Shown here piece by piece: positions 1 through 7,819 of a DNA stretch of 64,000 nt. The stretch's first letter is position 1. Each line of letters opens with the position of its first letter. The position numbers were made by a program, and so were the translations under genes. The notes under the pieces were generated by a model. That model was not told the DNA's origin, did no database searches, and worked only from the letters and a program-made list of their open reading frames with translations. The stretch covers positions 4,579,501-4,643,500 of the forward strand of contig NZ_CP018846.1 in NCBI RefSeq assembly GCF_002025705.1, given 5' to 3'. This stretch comes from Pseudomonas putida (GTDB lineage Bacteria > Pseudomonadota > Gammaproteobacteria > Pseudomonadales > Pseudomonadaceae).

Positions 1-187
1 CCGGGTCCAGCGAGACCTTGTAGTCTTCGCCCGGGATGGTCTTGAGCATGGTGAAGTCCTGCAGCAGCAGCGCATCCTCAGGTTTGGCGAAATGCAGGTA
101 GCCGTAGTACCAGAGGGCTCCCACCGTCACGATGATGCTGCCGACACCGGTCAGGATCAGCGGGATGGCGTTGCGTTCTTCACTCAT
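1..187 (-). CDS. Partial small membrane protein (C-terminus off the window)
   Basis: The first 62 codons are visible, starting at an ATG whose first base is 187 and running off the left edge. The start reads MSEERNAIPLILTG, followed by one hydrophobic stretch (about residues 8-30) ending in WYYGYLHF, so it looks like a single-pass protein with the rest outside or in the periplasm. The start codon overlaps the stop of the upstream hydrolase by 4 bases (ATGA), so the two are probably co-translated. I do not recognise a family from this fragment; function unknown. Confidence 0.6.
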   Translation of the reverse strand, partial: MSEERNAIPLILTGVGSIIVTVGALWYYGYLHFAKPEDALLLQDFTMLKTIPGEDYKVSLDP

Positions 188-1107
188 TGCTTGTTCTTCT
201 CGTCAGGGTAATTGGGCACTTCGGCAAGCCGCCGCAGGCCGTTGAAATGGCTGGGGTCATCGAGGAAGCGCAGCATCACCTGGCGCCACACCGGGTCGGC
301 GAAGGTCTGCACGTGGCCGCCACGAGTCAGCTGCAGCACCCGCGGGGCCGGCGCGTTCTGGTACAGGCGGATACCGTTGTCCATCGGCACCAGGGCGTCG
401 TCGATACTGTGGAAAAACAGCTTCGGCGGGCTGCTCAGTTGCCCGATCGATCGGATCGCACTGTCGCCGTCCGGCACCAGCCAGGACAGCGGCACCTGCA
501 GCGGCCAGGTCATCCACGAAGTACTCAGGGCATAGCGGCCGACCCCACGGTAACTGGCCGGCACGCCGTCGAACACCAGGGCACTGAAGCGCTGGCGCTG
601 CTCGGGGTGTTGCGCCAGGTAGTGGATCGCCATCGCCCCACCGAGGCTCTGGCCAAGCAGCACCAGGGGCTTGCCCTTGACCTCAGGGGCCTGGTCCAGC
701 CACGCCATCGCCGCAGCGATGTCCTGGTAGACCTCGGGCAAGCTCGGCGAGCCCTCCGACAGGCCATAGCCACGGTAATCGATCATCAGCACCTGGTAAC
801 CCTGCTCCGGCAGCCAGTAGCTGCCGCCCAGGTGGCCCGGCAGGTTGCCGCCATTGCCGTGCAGGTGCAGCACCGTCCCTTTCACCTCCACCCCAGCCTT
901 GGCCGGCAGCCACCAGCCATGCAGGCGCAGGCCATCGGCGGTGGTGAGTGTGATGTCGCGGTACTCCAGCTTGGCCCGCTGCGGAGTGAACGGCTCGCCA
1001 GGTTCCGGGTAGAACAGCAGGCTACTGCAACCGCCCAGCCCGAGCATGAACAGGCCCAGGACGAGCAGGCGGCAGCGTTCAGAGAATGTTCGCGTAGTCG
1101 GCTTCAA
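184..1107 (-). CDS. Alpha/beta hydrolase lipoprotein
   Basis: 307 residues. The N-terminus is a lipoprotein signal peptide with lipobox LGGC near residue 27, so the protein is probably anchored in the outer membrane facing the periplasm. The body has the alpha/beta-hydrolase pattern: an HGNGGN oxyanion segment, the nucleophile elbow GQSLGG (serine near residue 153) and a C-terminal GGHVQTF histidine. Seen: these motifs. Inferred: serine esterase, thioesterase or peptidase activity on an unknown substrate. The likely start is a TTG at 1107, overlapping the upstream DUF1704 gene by 29 bases; the next in-frame ATG would cut into the signal peptide. It is the middle gene of a tightly packed three-gene run. 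Confidence 0.8.
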   Translation of the reverse strand: MKPTTRTFSERCRLLVLGLFMLGLGGCSSLLFYPEPGEPFTPQRAKLEYRDITLTTADGLRLHGWWLPAKAGVEVKGTVLHLHGNGGNLPGHLGGSYWLPEQGYQVLMIDYRGYGLSEGSPSLPEVYQDIAAAMAWLDQAPEVKGKPLVLLGQSLGGAMAIHYLAQHPEQRQRFSALVFDGVPASYRGVGRYALSTSWMTWPLQVPLSWLVPDGDSAIRSIGQLSSPPKLFFHSIDDALVPMDNGIRLYQNAPAPRVLQLTRGGHVQTFADPVWRQVMLRFLDDPSHFNGLRRLAEVPNYPDEKNKQ

Positions 1108-2356
1108 TGCGATCCAGGCTCAAGTGGTTGAGGAAGTTGGAGAAGCACATCCAGGCCGACAGCGCGTTGAGGTCACGGAACTGCTCCGGCAGGTACTTGG
1201 GTGGCTCCACCAGCCCCTCCTCGACCAGTTGGCGCAGCGTGCGCATGTCTTCCAGAGTGGTCTTGCCGCAGAACAGCAGCGGAATCTGCTCGAGCTTGCC
1301 CTTCTTCACGGCCAACTGAATGTAGTTGTAAACCATGATGAAGCCCTTGAGGTAGGACAAGTCCTTGGTAAATGGCAGGCCATTGGGCACCGAGCCGCGG
1401 AACACCCGGCTGGCGTTGCTGTAGCTCTGCGTCATCTCGAAGCCTTGCTCACGGAAGAAGTCGAACACCTGCAGGAAATCGGCGCCCTCCTCGACCATGT
1501 GGATGGCGCGGGTGCGGTTGGTCAGCTTGCGCAGGCGGCTGGGGTAGGATGCGAAGGCGATCACTTCCATGAGGATGGCCAGGCCTTCCTGGGTCACCGT
1601 CGACGAGGGCGGGCCCTTGGCCAGGAAGGTGCAGATCGGCTGGCTCAGGCCATTGAGCGTGGTGCCCACGTGCACCAGGCCTTCATGCACCTCCAATGCA
1701 CGTACGTCGCGGTTGTTGAACATGGCATCGGCACGCACCTTGATGTAGTCGGCGCCGGCCGCAGCATCGGCGACGATACCATCCGACTCGAATACGCGGA
1801 TGGTTTCTTCGGCTTCGCCGAACACTTTGTTCAGGCGGCGCTGGAGGATGTCCACGGCCTCCTTGGCGGTGAGGTTCTTCGGCTCGTCCTTGAGGTCGCC
1901 ACGCCCGTCGATGTTGTTCAGGTAGTCCGAGAGCATCAGCCCCAGGTCGGCCAGGGTCGGGTCACCGGCATGGAAGGCGTCGGAGGCCGCGCCGTACAGT
2001 TCCTGGGAGATCAGCCCGAAGTCCTCGGTACCGCGGGCTTCGAGCATGCGCACGACCATGCGGTACTCGCGGCACATGCGCTTCATGATCTGCCCGACCG
2101 GGTTGAACTGGCCGAGCTGGCGAATGATGTCACGCTCGATGGCCTGGAACTCGGCCTTCACTGCGCTGGAGTCGAACGCCAGCGGGCGGGCCAGGTAGTA
2201 CTCGCGGTCAACGGCGGGCGGCTCCTTGCCCTTGGCCTTGAGGAAGCCCTGGCGAATGTTGTCGTCCCATTTCACCGCGTCCAGAACCCGGATGGGGGTC
2301 TGCGCCGCGACGATGCGGTCAGAGAGGGCGCGGATGGTTTGCTGGTATTCGTCCAC
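1079..2356 (-). CDS. QEGLA-motif (DUF1704) HExxxH putative metallocarboxypeptidase
   Basis: 425 residues from a GTG start with AAAGGAG just upstream. The protein has HEGLVH at residues 224-229 (HExxxH) and the QEGLA signature at 256-260, whose glutamate is a candidate third metal ligand. Such bacterial proteins are often annotated as flavohaemoglobin expression-modulating. The same DUF1704 fold and HExxxH motif occur in the eukaryotic tubulin tyrosine carboxypeptidase MATCAP (KIAA0895 family), so a zinc carboxypeptidase is the more informative guess. No signal peptide is seen, so it is probably cytoplasmic. Its end overlaps the following hydrolase gene by 29 bases, suggesting one transcript. 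The substrate is unknown. Confidence 0.8.
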   Translation of the reverse strand: MDEYQQTIRALSDRIVAAQTPIRVLDAVKWDDNIRQGFLKAKGKEPPAVDREYYLARPLAFDSSAVKAEFQAIERDIIRQLGQFNPVGQIMKRMCREYRMVVRMLEARGTEDFGLISQELYGAASDAFHAGDPTLADLGLMLSDYLNNIDGRGDLKDEPKNLTAKEAVDILQRRLNKVFGEAEETIRVFESDGIVADAAAGADYIKVRADAMFNNRDVRALEVHEGLVHVGTTLNGLSQPICTFLAKGPPSSTVTQEGLAILMEVIAFASYPSRLRKLTNRTRAIHMVEEGADFLQVFDFFREQGFEMTQSYSNASRVFRGSVPNGLPFTKDLSYLKGFIMVYNYIQLAVKKGKLEQIPLLFCGKTTLEDMRTLRQLVEEGLVEPPKYLPEQFRDLNALSAWMCFSNFLNHLSLDRIEADYANIL

Positions 2357-2385
2357 CGGGGACTCCTTTCTAGAACAAGATACCT

Positions 2386-2486
2386 GTGCCGGCCCCTTCG
2401 CGGCTAAAGCCGCCCCTACAGGATTATCACTCGCCTCAAGCCTGGCGCTGAACCTGTGGGAGCGGCTTCAGCCGCGAAGAGGCCAG
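2386..2486. repeat. REP pair, family A (inverted)
   Basis: Two inverted copies of a REP element (about 2387-2422 and 2452-2485) face each other between the lipoprotein gene and the DUF1704 gene. Each half contains a GCGGCT-N2-AGCCGC type hairpin flanked by GGCC..TTCGCGG and CCTGTGGGAG. They lie between two same-strand genes and could act as a processing or attenuation site in the transcript. Confidence 0.8.
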
Positions 2487-2491
2487 CTCGG

Positions 2492-3040
2492 TCATTTGCC
2501 GGAGCGCTGGAACCGCGCCACCTCAACGAACAGGTCGGAGTTGGCCGGATCATCCAGGTAGGCCAGCACGCGCGGCGACGGGCTGTCGATCAGCACGCCC
2601 TGTTCGTTTTCTTCCGCCACCTCAGTGCTGCGCCCGCTCAATTCCTTCTTCTCGACAGCCTGCTGCACCTGCTCGACGTCAAGGTTGTAGACCACCAGTT
2701 CCTTGCCATCGACGATGTCGAATCCACCGATCAGGAAGTTGCCGCCCAGGCGCTTGGGCACGCCAGCCGACAGGTACCAGCGGTTGCCATGCCGTGAGAC
2801 GGTGAATGTGTATTCCTCGGGCGCCTTGCCCTTGGCCGTGGCCACTGCCTTGTAGGCATCGCCACCGCTGCGGCTGATGGTCAGCTTCAGCGGCTCGCCC
2901 CAGGCGTCCTTGCTGCTCCATTTGCCGAGCAAGGCCTTGGGCGCCGCCTGGTTGCTCGGCAGCGGCTCATGAAAGGTCACCAGACAACCGCCCAGCAGGA
3001 GGAATGACAACGTCAACAACACCACACGCCAGGCTTTCAT
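2492..3040 (-). CDS. Small hypothetical lipoprotein
   Basis: 182 residues. MKAWRVVLLTLSFLLLGGC is a clear lipoprotein signal with the acylated cysteine at residue 19. The mature part is mostly beta-type: LLGKWSSKDAWG, then TFTVSRHGNRWYLS, then LVVYNLDVEQVQQAVEKKEL, resembling small lipocalin-like or calycin-like lipoproteins. That fold is only a suggestion. It lies downstream of the TetR gene on the same strand, with about 30 bases between, so the two may be co-transcribed and the regulator may control it. No catalytic motif seen. Confidence 0.7.
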   Translation of the reverse strand: MKAWRVVLLTLSFLLLGGCLVTFHEPLPSNQAAPKALLGKWSSKDAWGEPLKLTISRSGGDAYKAVATAKGKAPEEYTFTVSRHGNRWYLSAGVPKRLGGNFLIGGFDIVDGKELVVYNLDVEQVQQAVEKKELSGRSTEVAEENEQGVLIDSPSPRVLAYLDDPANSDLFVEVARFQRSGK

Positions 3041-3069
3041 CAGGTTCTCCTTGAAAGTTCGGTCTCAGC

Positions 3070-3786
3070 TCAGGCCGATGCCAACACCAGGTGCAGGTAA
3101 CGGGTAAGCATAGCGAGCATCTGCCCATCGGCTTGCGCATCGGCGTCCTTGAGCAGGCCCTGATATTCCATCTGCTCGATAATCGCCGTCAACATTTGGG
3201 CGTCCTGTTCCGGTTGCTGCGAGCCTACCACCTGCAGCAGCTGGCGTGCGCCATGCAGCAGAATCTGCTCGTGCGCGCACACCAGCTCGGCCAAACGCGG
3301 GCAAAGAAGGGCCTCCTGACGGAAGGCCTGCTCGGCCATCATGAAATCGCGGCGGTTGAGCAACTGGCGCTGGACGTAGTCGGCAGTCATGCGCGCGATT
3401 TCGTCGGCCAGCCGCGCCCGCGACTGCACGCTGCCATCGCCCTGGGCCAGCAGCTGGCGCAGTACCACTTCGGTGTTGGCCCAGAGCTTGGCCATGTAGT
3501 CGGCACTGCGCTCGACGTACTGGGCGAAGGTATCGGTGAGCAGGTCCTCGATGTCCTTGAAGTAATAGGTGGTGGCCGACAGCGGCACACCCGCCTCGGC
3601 GGCCACCGCACGGTGGCGCACGCCACGCACGCCATCGCGCACGACGATGCGCATGGCGGCGTCGAGGATCAGCTGGCGGCGTTGTTCGCTGCCTTGACGG
3701 GCGGTCTTGCGACCCTGGTACTGCACGCTTTCGGCGACGGCGGTGGCGATGCCGGCGGCGCCTTGTTGGGCCATTGCGGGTGTCAC
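3070..3786 (-). CDS. TetR-family transcriptional regulator
   Basis: 238 residues. The N-terminal helix-turn-helix domain (about residues 34-80) has the TetR pattern RQLILDAAMRIVVRDG and the recognition segment VAAEAGVPLSATTYYFKD. The C-terminal helical domain would bind a ligand, unknown here. GTG at 3786 is preferred as start because TGAGG lies 8 bases upstream; an ATG four codons later is possible. A perfect palindrome directly upstream (3798-3813) suggests autoregulation. The gene follows lysS, after a terminator and a REP pair, and precedes a lipoprotein gene on the same strand. Confidence 0.88.
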   Translation of the reverse strand: MTPAMAQQGAAGIATAVAESVQYQGRKTARQGSEQRRQLILDAAMRIVVRDGVRGVRHRAVAAEAGVPLSATTYYFKDIEDLLTDTFAQYVERSADYMAKLWANTEVVLRQLLAQGDGSVQSRARLADEIARMTADYVQRQLLNRRDFMMAEQAFRQEALLCPRLAELVCAHEQILLHGARQLLQVVGSQQPEQDAQMLTAIIEQMEYQGLLKDADAQADGQMLAMLTRYLHLVLASA

Positions 3787-3797
3787 GGGGGTACCTC

Positions 3798-3813
3798 ACA
3801 AACAGTGGTTTGT
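3798..3813. promoter_or_regulatory. Candidate operator ACAAAC-AGTG-GTTTGT
   Basis: A perfect 6+6 inverted repeat with a 4-base spacer ends one base before the Shine-Dalgarno sequence of the TetR gene. Its core CAAAC-N4-GTTTG equals the motif described for the Pseudomonas TetR-type regulator PsrA. It may be bound by the adjacent TetR protein itself or by PsrA; the sequence cannot decide. Confidence 0.5.
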
Positions 3814-3816
3814 CAG

Positions 3817-3918
3817 TGCCGGCCTCTTCGCGGGTAAACCCGCTCCCACAGGGTTCGCCAAAGCCCACAGGAGCTGAGCAAAAAACCTGTGGGAGCGGGC
3901 TTGCCCGCGAAGAGGCCG
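3817..3918. repeat. REP pair, family A (inverted)
   Basis: Two facing REP copies, about 3817-3852 and 3885-3918, each with a GCGGG-TAAA or TTG-CCCGC hairpin core flanked by GGCCTCTTC and CTCCCACAGG. They sit between the lysS terminator and the TetR gene. Confidence 0.85.
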
Positions 3919-3945
3919 ATACAGCCAATACAAGTGTACAGGCAA

Positions 3946-3971
3946 GAAAAAGCCGCCCCGAAAGGCGGCTT
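3946..3971 (-). terminator. lysS intrinsic terminator
   Basis: On the minus strand an 8-bp stem AAGCCGCC / GGCGGCTT with a 6-base loop is followed by TTTTTC, 12 bases past the lysS stop. It is a textbook rho-independent terminator closing the prfB-lysS unit. Confidence 0.85.
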
Positions 3972-3982
3972 GTTCAGTTCAC

Positions 3983-5485
3983 TCAGGCCTGTGGGCGCAT
4001 GTGCGGGAACAGGATCACGTCGCGAATCGACGGCGAGTTGGTCAGCAGCATCACCAGGCGGTCGATGCCGATGCCTTCACCGGCGGTCGGCGGCATGCCG
4101 TACTCCAGGGCGCGAACGAAGTCGGCGTCGTAGTGCATGGCTTCGTCGTCACCCGCATCCTTCTCGGCCACCTGGGCCAGGAAGCGCTCGGCCTGGTCTT
4201 CGGCATCGTTGAGCTCGGAATAGGCGTTGGCAATCTCGCGGCCACCGATGAACAGCTCGAAGCGGTCGGTCACGGCCGGGTTGTCGTCGTTGCGACGGGC
4301 CAGCGGCGAGACTTCGAACGGGTACTCGGTGATGAAGTGCGGCTGCTCCAGCTTGTGCTCGACCAGCTCTTCGAAAATCATCACCTGCAGCTTGCCCAGG
4401 CCTTCGTGGCCCAGCACCTTGGCACCGGCCTTCTTGGCGATCTCGCGGGCACGGTCGACGTCTTGCAGGTCGGCTGCGGTCAGCTCCGGGTTGTACTTGA
4501 GGATCGAGTCGAACACCGACAGGCGCACGAACGGCTCGCCGAAGTGGAACACCTTGTCGCCGTACGGTACGTCGGTGGTACCCAGCACCAGCTGCGCCAG
4601 CTCGCGGAACAGTTCCTCGGTGAGGTCCATGTTGTCGCGGTAGTCGGCGTAGGCCTGGTAGAACTCAAGCATGGTGAATTCAGGGTTGTGACGAGTCGAA
4701 ACGCCTTCGTTACGGAAGTTGCGGTTGATCTCGAACACTTTTTCAAAGCCACCGACTACCAGGCGCTTGAGGTACAGCTCCGGCGCGATGCGCAGGAACA
4801 TGGCCATGTCCAGGGCGTTGTGGTGGGTTTCGAACGGTTTGGCCGCGGCACCGCCAGGGATGGTCTGCAGCATCGGCGTTTCGACTTCGAGGAAGTCGCG
4901 CTCGATGAGGAACTTGCGGATGTGCGAGATCACCTGCGAACGCACACGGAAGGTGTGGCGGGTTTCTTCGTTGACCATCAGGTCGACGTAGCGCTGGCGG
5001 TAGCGCTGCTCGGTGTCGGTCAGGCCGTGGTGCTTGTCTGGCAGCGGACGCAGCGACTTGGTCAGCAGGCGCACGTTGGTCATCTCGACGTACAGGTCGC
5101 CCTTGCCGGAGCGGGCCAGGGTGCCTTCGGCGCTGATGATGTCGCCCAGGTCCCAAGTCTTGACCGCAGCCAGAGTCTCTTCCGGCAGGGTCTTGCGGTT
5201 GACGTAGACCTGGATACGGCCGGTCATGTCCTGGATAACCATGAACGAGCCACGGTTGAGCATGATACGGCCGGCAACCTTGACCGGGATCGCGGCTGCT
5301 TCCAGCTCTTCCTTGGTCTTGTCCGCGTACTGCTTCTGCAGGTCGTTGCAGTAGCTGTCGCGACGGAAGTCGTTGGGGAAGGCATTGCCCTTGGCACGCT
5401 CGGCGGCAAGTTTTTCCTTGCGCAGGGCGATCAGGGCGTTTTCTTCCTGTTGCAGGTCTTGCGATTCGGTCTTGAGGTCGCTCAT
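3983..5485 (-). CDS. lysS: Lysyl-tRNA synthetase, class II
   Basis: 500 residues, the usual length. LysS charges tRNA-Lys with lysine in the cytoplasm. An N-terminal OB-fold anticodon-binding domain (about residues 60-170; GRIMLNRGSFMVIQD) precedes the class II catalytic core: motif 1 around LIERDFLEVETPML, motif 2 with FEINRNFRNEG, and motif 3 GEGIGIDRLVML near the C-terminus. The ATG at 5485 follows prfB by 93 bases on the same strand, the common prfB-lysS pairing, and the gene ends in a strong terminator. Confidence 0.98.
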   Translation of the reverse strand: MSDLKTESQDLQQEENALIALRKEKLAAERAKGNAFPNDFRRDSYCNDLQKQYADKTKEELEAAAIPVKVAGRIMLNRGSFMVIQDMTGRIQVYVNRKTLPEETLAAVKTWDLGDIISAEGTLARSGKGDLYVEMTNVRLLTKSLRPLPDKHHGLTDTEQRYRQRYVDLMVNEETRHTFRVRSQVISHIRKFLIERDFLEVETPMLQTIPGGAAAKPFETHHNALDMAMFLRIAPELYLKRLVVGGFEKVFEINRNFRNEGVSTRHNPEFTMLEFYQAYADYRDNMDLTEELFRELAQLVLGTTDVPYGDKVFHFGEPFVRLSVFDSILKYNPELTAADLQDVDRAREIAKKAGAKVLGHEGLGKLQVMIFEELVEHKLEQPHFITEYPFEVSPLARRNDDNPAVTDRFELFIGGREIANAYSELNDAEDQAERFLAQVAEKDAGDDEAMHYDADFVRALEYGMPPTAGEGIGIDRLVMLLTNSPSIRDVILFPHMRPQA

Positions 5486-5578
5486 GTCGTCATTCTTTCC
5501 ATCAGGTATTCGTTGCCCTTTTCGGGCAGGGCACGCGCTACCGGCGGCTGGCCGGGTAGCGCGGCAGTGGTGTACGGC

Positions 5579-6674
5579 TTACAGCCCCTGCTTGAGGCTC
5601 GCTTCCAGGTACTGGTCGAGGTCGCCGTCCAGAACCTTCTGGCAGTCGCTGCGCTCGACGCCGGTACGCAGGTCCTTGATGCGCGAGTCATCCAGCACGT
5701 AGGAACGGATCTGGTGGCCCCAGCCGATGTCCGACTTGCTGTCTTCCAGTGCCTGCGAGGCGGCATTGCGCTTCTGCATCTCCAGCTCGTACAACTTGGC
5801 CCGCAGCATTTTCATGGCGGTGTCCTTGTTGGCGTGCTGGGAGCGCTCGTTCTGGCAGGCCACCACGGTGTTGGTCGGAACGTGGGTGATACGCACCGCC
5901 GAGTCGGTGGTGTTGACGTGCTGACCACCGGCACCGGAGGAGCGGTAGGTGTCGATGCGCAGGTCGGACGGGTTGATCTCGATCTCGACCTTGTCGTCGA
6001 TCTCGGGGGACACGAACACCGCCGAGAACGAAGTGTGGCGACGTGCGCCAGAGTCGAACGGGCTCTTGCGCACCAGGCGGTGCACGCCGATCTCGGTGCG
6101 CAGCCAGCCGAAGGCGTACTCGCCCTTGATGTGCACGGTGGCGCCCTTGATGCCGGCGACTTCACCCTCGGACAGTTCGATGATGGTGGCGTCGAAACCA
6201 CGCTTGTCGGCCCAGCGCAGGTACATGCGCAGCAGGATGTTGGCCCAGTCCTGCGCCTCGGTACCGCCGGAACCGGCCTGGATGTCCAGGTAGGCGTTGT
6301 TCATGTCCATCTCGCCGCTGAACATGCGACGGAACTCAAGCTGGGCCAGGGATTCTTCCAGGGCCTGCAGCTCGGTCTCGACATCGCTGACAGCGCCTTC
6401 GTCACCTTCCTCGACGGCCATGTCGAGCAGGTCCTTGCAGTCGGCCAGGCCGTTGGACATCTTGTCCAGGGTCTCGACCACCTGCGCCAGCATGGCGCGC
6501 TCGCGGCCCAGGGCCTGGGCGTACTCGGGCTTGTTCCAGACGGCTGCGTCTTCCAGCTCGCGGTTGACTTCGATCAGGCGGTCATGCTTGTGATCGTAGT
6601 CAAAGATACCCCCGAATGGACAGGGAACGCTCGGTGAGGTCCTTGATGGTGTTCAGGATCGGTTGGATTTCCAT
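5579..6674 (-). CDS. prfB: Peptide chain release factor 2 (programmed +1 frameshift)
   Basis: RF2 ends translation at UGA and UAA. The gene is in two frames: 24 codons from the ATG at 6674 reach an in-frame TGA at 6602-6600, and a +1 shift continues into the long frame, giving 364 residues, the standard RF2 length. The body has the SPF anticodon-like tripeptide (RKSPFDSG) and the GGQ catalytic motif (GAGGQHVN). A simple open frame would only give a 304-residue product from an internal ATG at 6493. Frameshifting at the UGA couples RF2 level to its own synthesis. lysS lies 93 bases downstream. Confidence 0.97.
6599..6613 (-). promoter_or_regulatory. prfB: prfB frameshift site
   Basis: On the minus strand the sequence reads GGGGG-TAT-CTT-TGA-C: an internal Shine-Dalgarno-like run three bases before the slippery CTT, then the poorly terminating TGAC. 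This matches the conserved bacterial RF2 frameshift site. Confidence 0.95.
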
Positions 6675-6732
6675 GGCGGGCTACTCGTGCGAATTCGGTG
6701 AAAAGCCCGCGAGTATAACCGATCCGGGCAAC

Positions 6733-6757
6733 TGCGGCAGCCCGTTGGGCAGCCGCA
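6733..6757 (-). terminator. Hairpin between wspR and prfB
   Basis: TGCGGC-A-GCCC-GTT-GGGC-A-GCCGCA forms a strong hairpin just past the wspR stop, but without a clear T-run on the minus strand. It may be a weak terminator or a 3'-end protecting structure of the wsp transcript. Confidence 0.4.
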
Positions 6758-6763
6758 TCAGCC

Positions 6764-7768
6764 TCAGGCGATGCCGACCTGGTTGCGCCCGTTGTTCTTG
6801 GCCAGATAAAGCCCCTTGTCTGCCGCCGAAATCAGCTGCCGGCAGTGGCTACCGATGGCTGGCGTCTGGGTCGCAAGGCCAATGCTGACGGTCAGGTGCG
6901 AGTCTGCGGTCGGCGCGCTGTGCGCAATGTTCAGGCCGATTACGGTCTGGCGCAGCTTTTCTGCGACCAGACGCGCGCCACCGGGCGAGGTGTTGGGCAG
7001 CACCAGGGCGAACTCCTCACCGCCGTAGCGCGCCGGCAGGTCGGTCGGCCGCGAGCAGGAGCCGCGAATGGCTTCGGCCACCTGGCGCAAGGCCTCGTCG
7101 CCGGCCAGGTGGCCGAAGCTGTCGTTGAAGACCTTGAAGTAGTCGACATCGATCATCAACAGCGACAATTGCTGCTGCTCACGCATGGCCCGGCGCCATT
7201 CCAGCTCCAGGTACTCGTCGAAGTGACGGCGGTTGGACAAGCCGGTGAGGCCGTCGGAATTCATCAGGCGCTGCAGCATCAGGTTGGTGTCGAGCAGCTG
7301 CTGCTGGCTCACGCGCAGGGCGCGGTAGGCCTCATCGCGCTGCAGCAGGGTCAGGTAGGAACGCGAGTGGTAGCGGATGCGCGCCACCAGCTCGATGGTG
7401 TCTGGCAGCTTGACCAGGTAATCGTTGGCCCCGGCGGCGAAGGCCGCGCTCTTGACCAGCGGGTCTTCCTTGGTCGACAGGACGATGATCGGGATGTCCT
7501 GGGTGGCCGGGTTGTTGCGGTACTCGCGCACCAGGGTCAGGCCGTCAAGGCCGGGCATGATCAGGTCCTGGAGGATGACCGTGGGCTTGATGCGCATCGC
7601 CTGGGCCACTGCCTGGTGCGGGTCGGCACAGAAGTGGAAGTCGATGTTCTCTTCGTGGGCCAGGCCACGACGCACTGCTTCGCCGATCATCGCCTGATCG
7701 TCCACCAGAAGGACCATCGCCGAATTTTCATTGGGGGTCGCGAAACCTTCGATCGGTAGATCAGTCAT
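6764..7768 (-). CDS. wspR: Diguanylate cyclase response regulator WspR
   Basis: 334 residues. WspR makes cyclic di-GMP when phosphorylated by WspE, promoting biofilm formation. The receiver domain (about 17-140) has the acidic pair VDDQ and phosphoacceptor D68 in VILQDLIMPG. A short helical linker leads to the GGDEF domain with GGEEF at 249-253. An inhibitory RxxD site (R240-P-T-D243) lies five residues before it, so product inhibition is expected. Last gene of the wsp operon, 51 bases after wspF. Confidence 0.96.
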   Translation of the reverse strand: MTDLPIEGFATPNENSAMVLLVDDQAMIGEAVRRGLAHEENIDFHFCADPHQAVAQAMRIKPTVILQDLIMPGLDGLTLVREYRNNPATQDIPIIVLSTKEDPLVKSAAFAAGANDYLVKLPDTIELVARIRYHSRSYLTLLQRDEAYRALRVSQQQLLDTNLMLQRLMNSDGLTGLSNRRHFDEYLELEWRRAMREQQQLSLLMIDVDYFKVFNDSFGHLAGDEALRQVAEAIRGSCSRPTDLPARYGGEEFALVLPNTSPGGARLVAEKLRQTVIGLNIAHSAPTADSHLTVSIGLATQTPAIGSHCRQLISAADKGLYLAKNNGRNQVGIA

Positions 7769-7819
7769 CCGTTTTCACCTGATCACTGCCGCTCAGGCGA
7801 CGTGATTCAATACATGTGG

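Noticed and set aside
4001..6637. An 878-codon open frame on the plus strand opposite lysS and prfB
   Set aside because: It is antisense to two certain essential genes, with Val/Leu/Gln-rich composition typical of high-GC shadow frames and no known domain.
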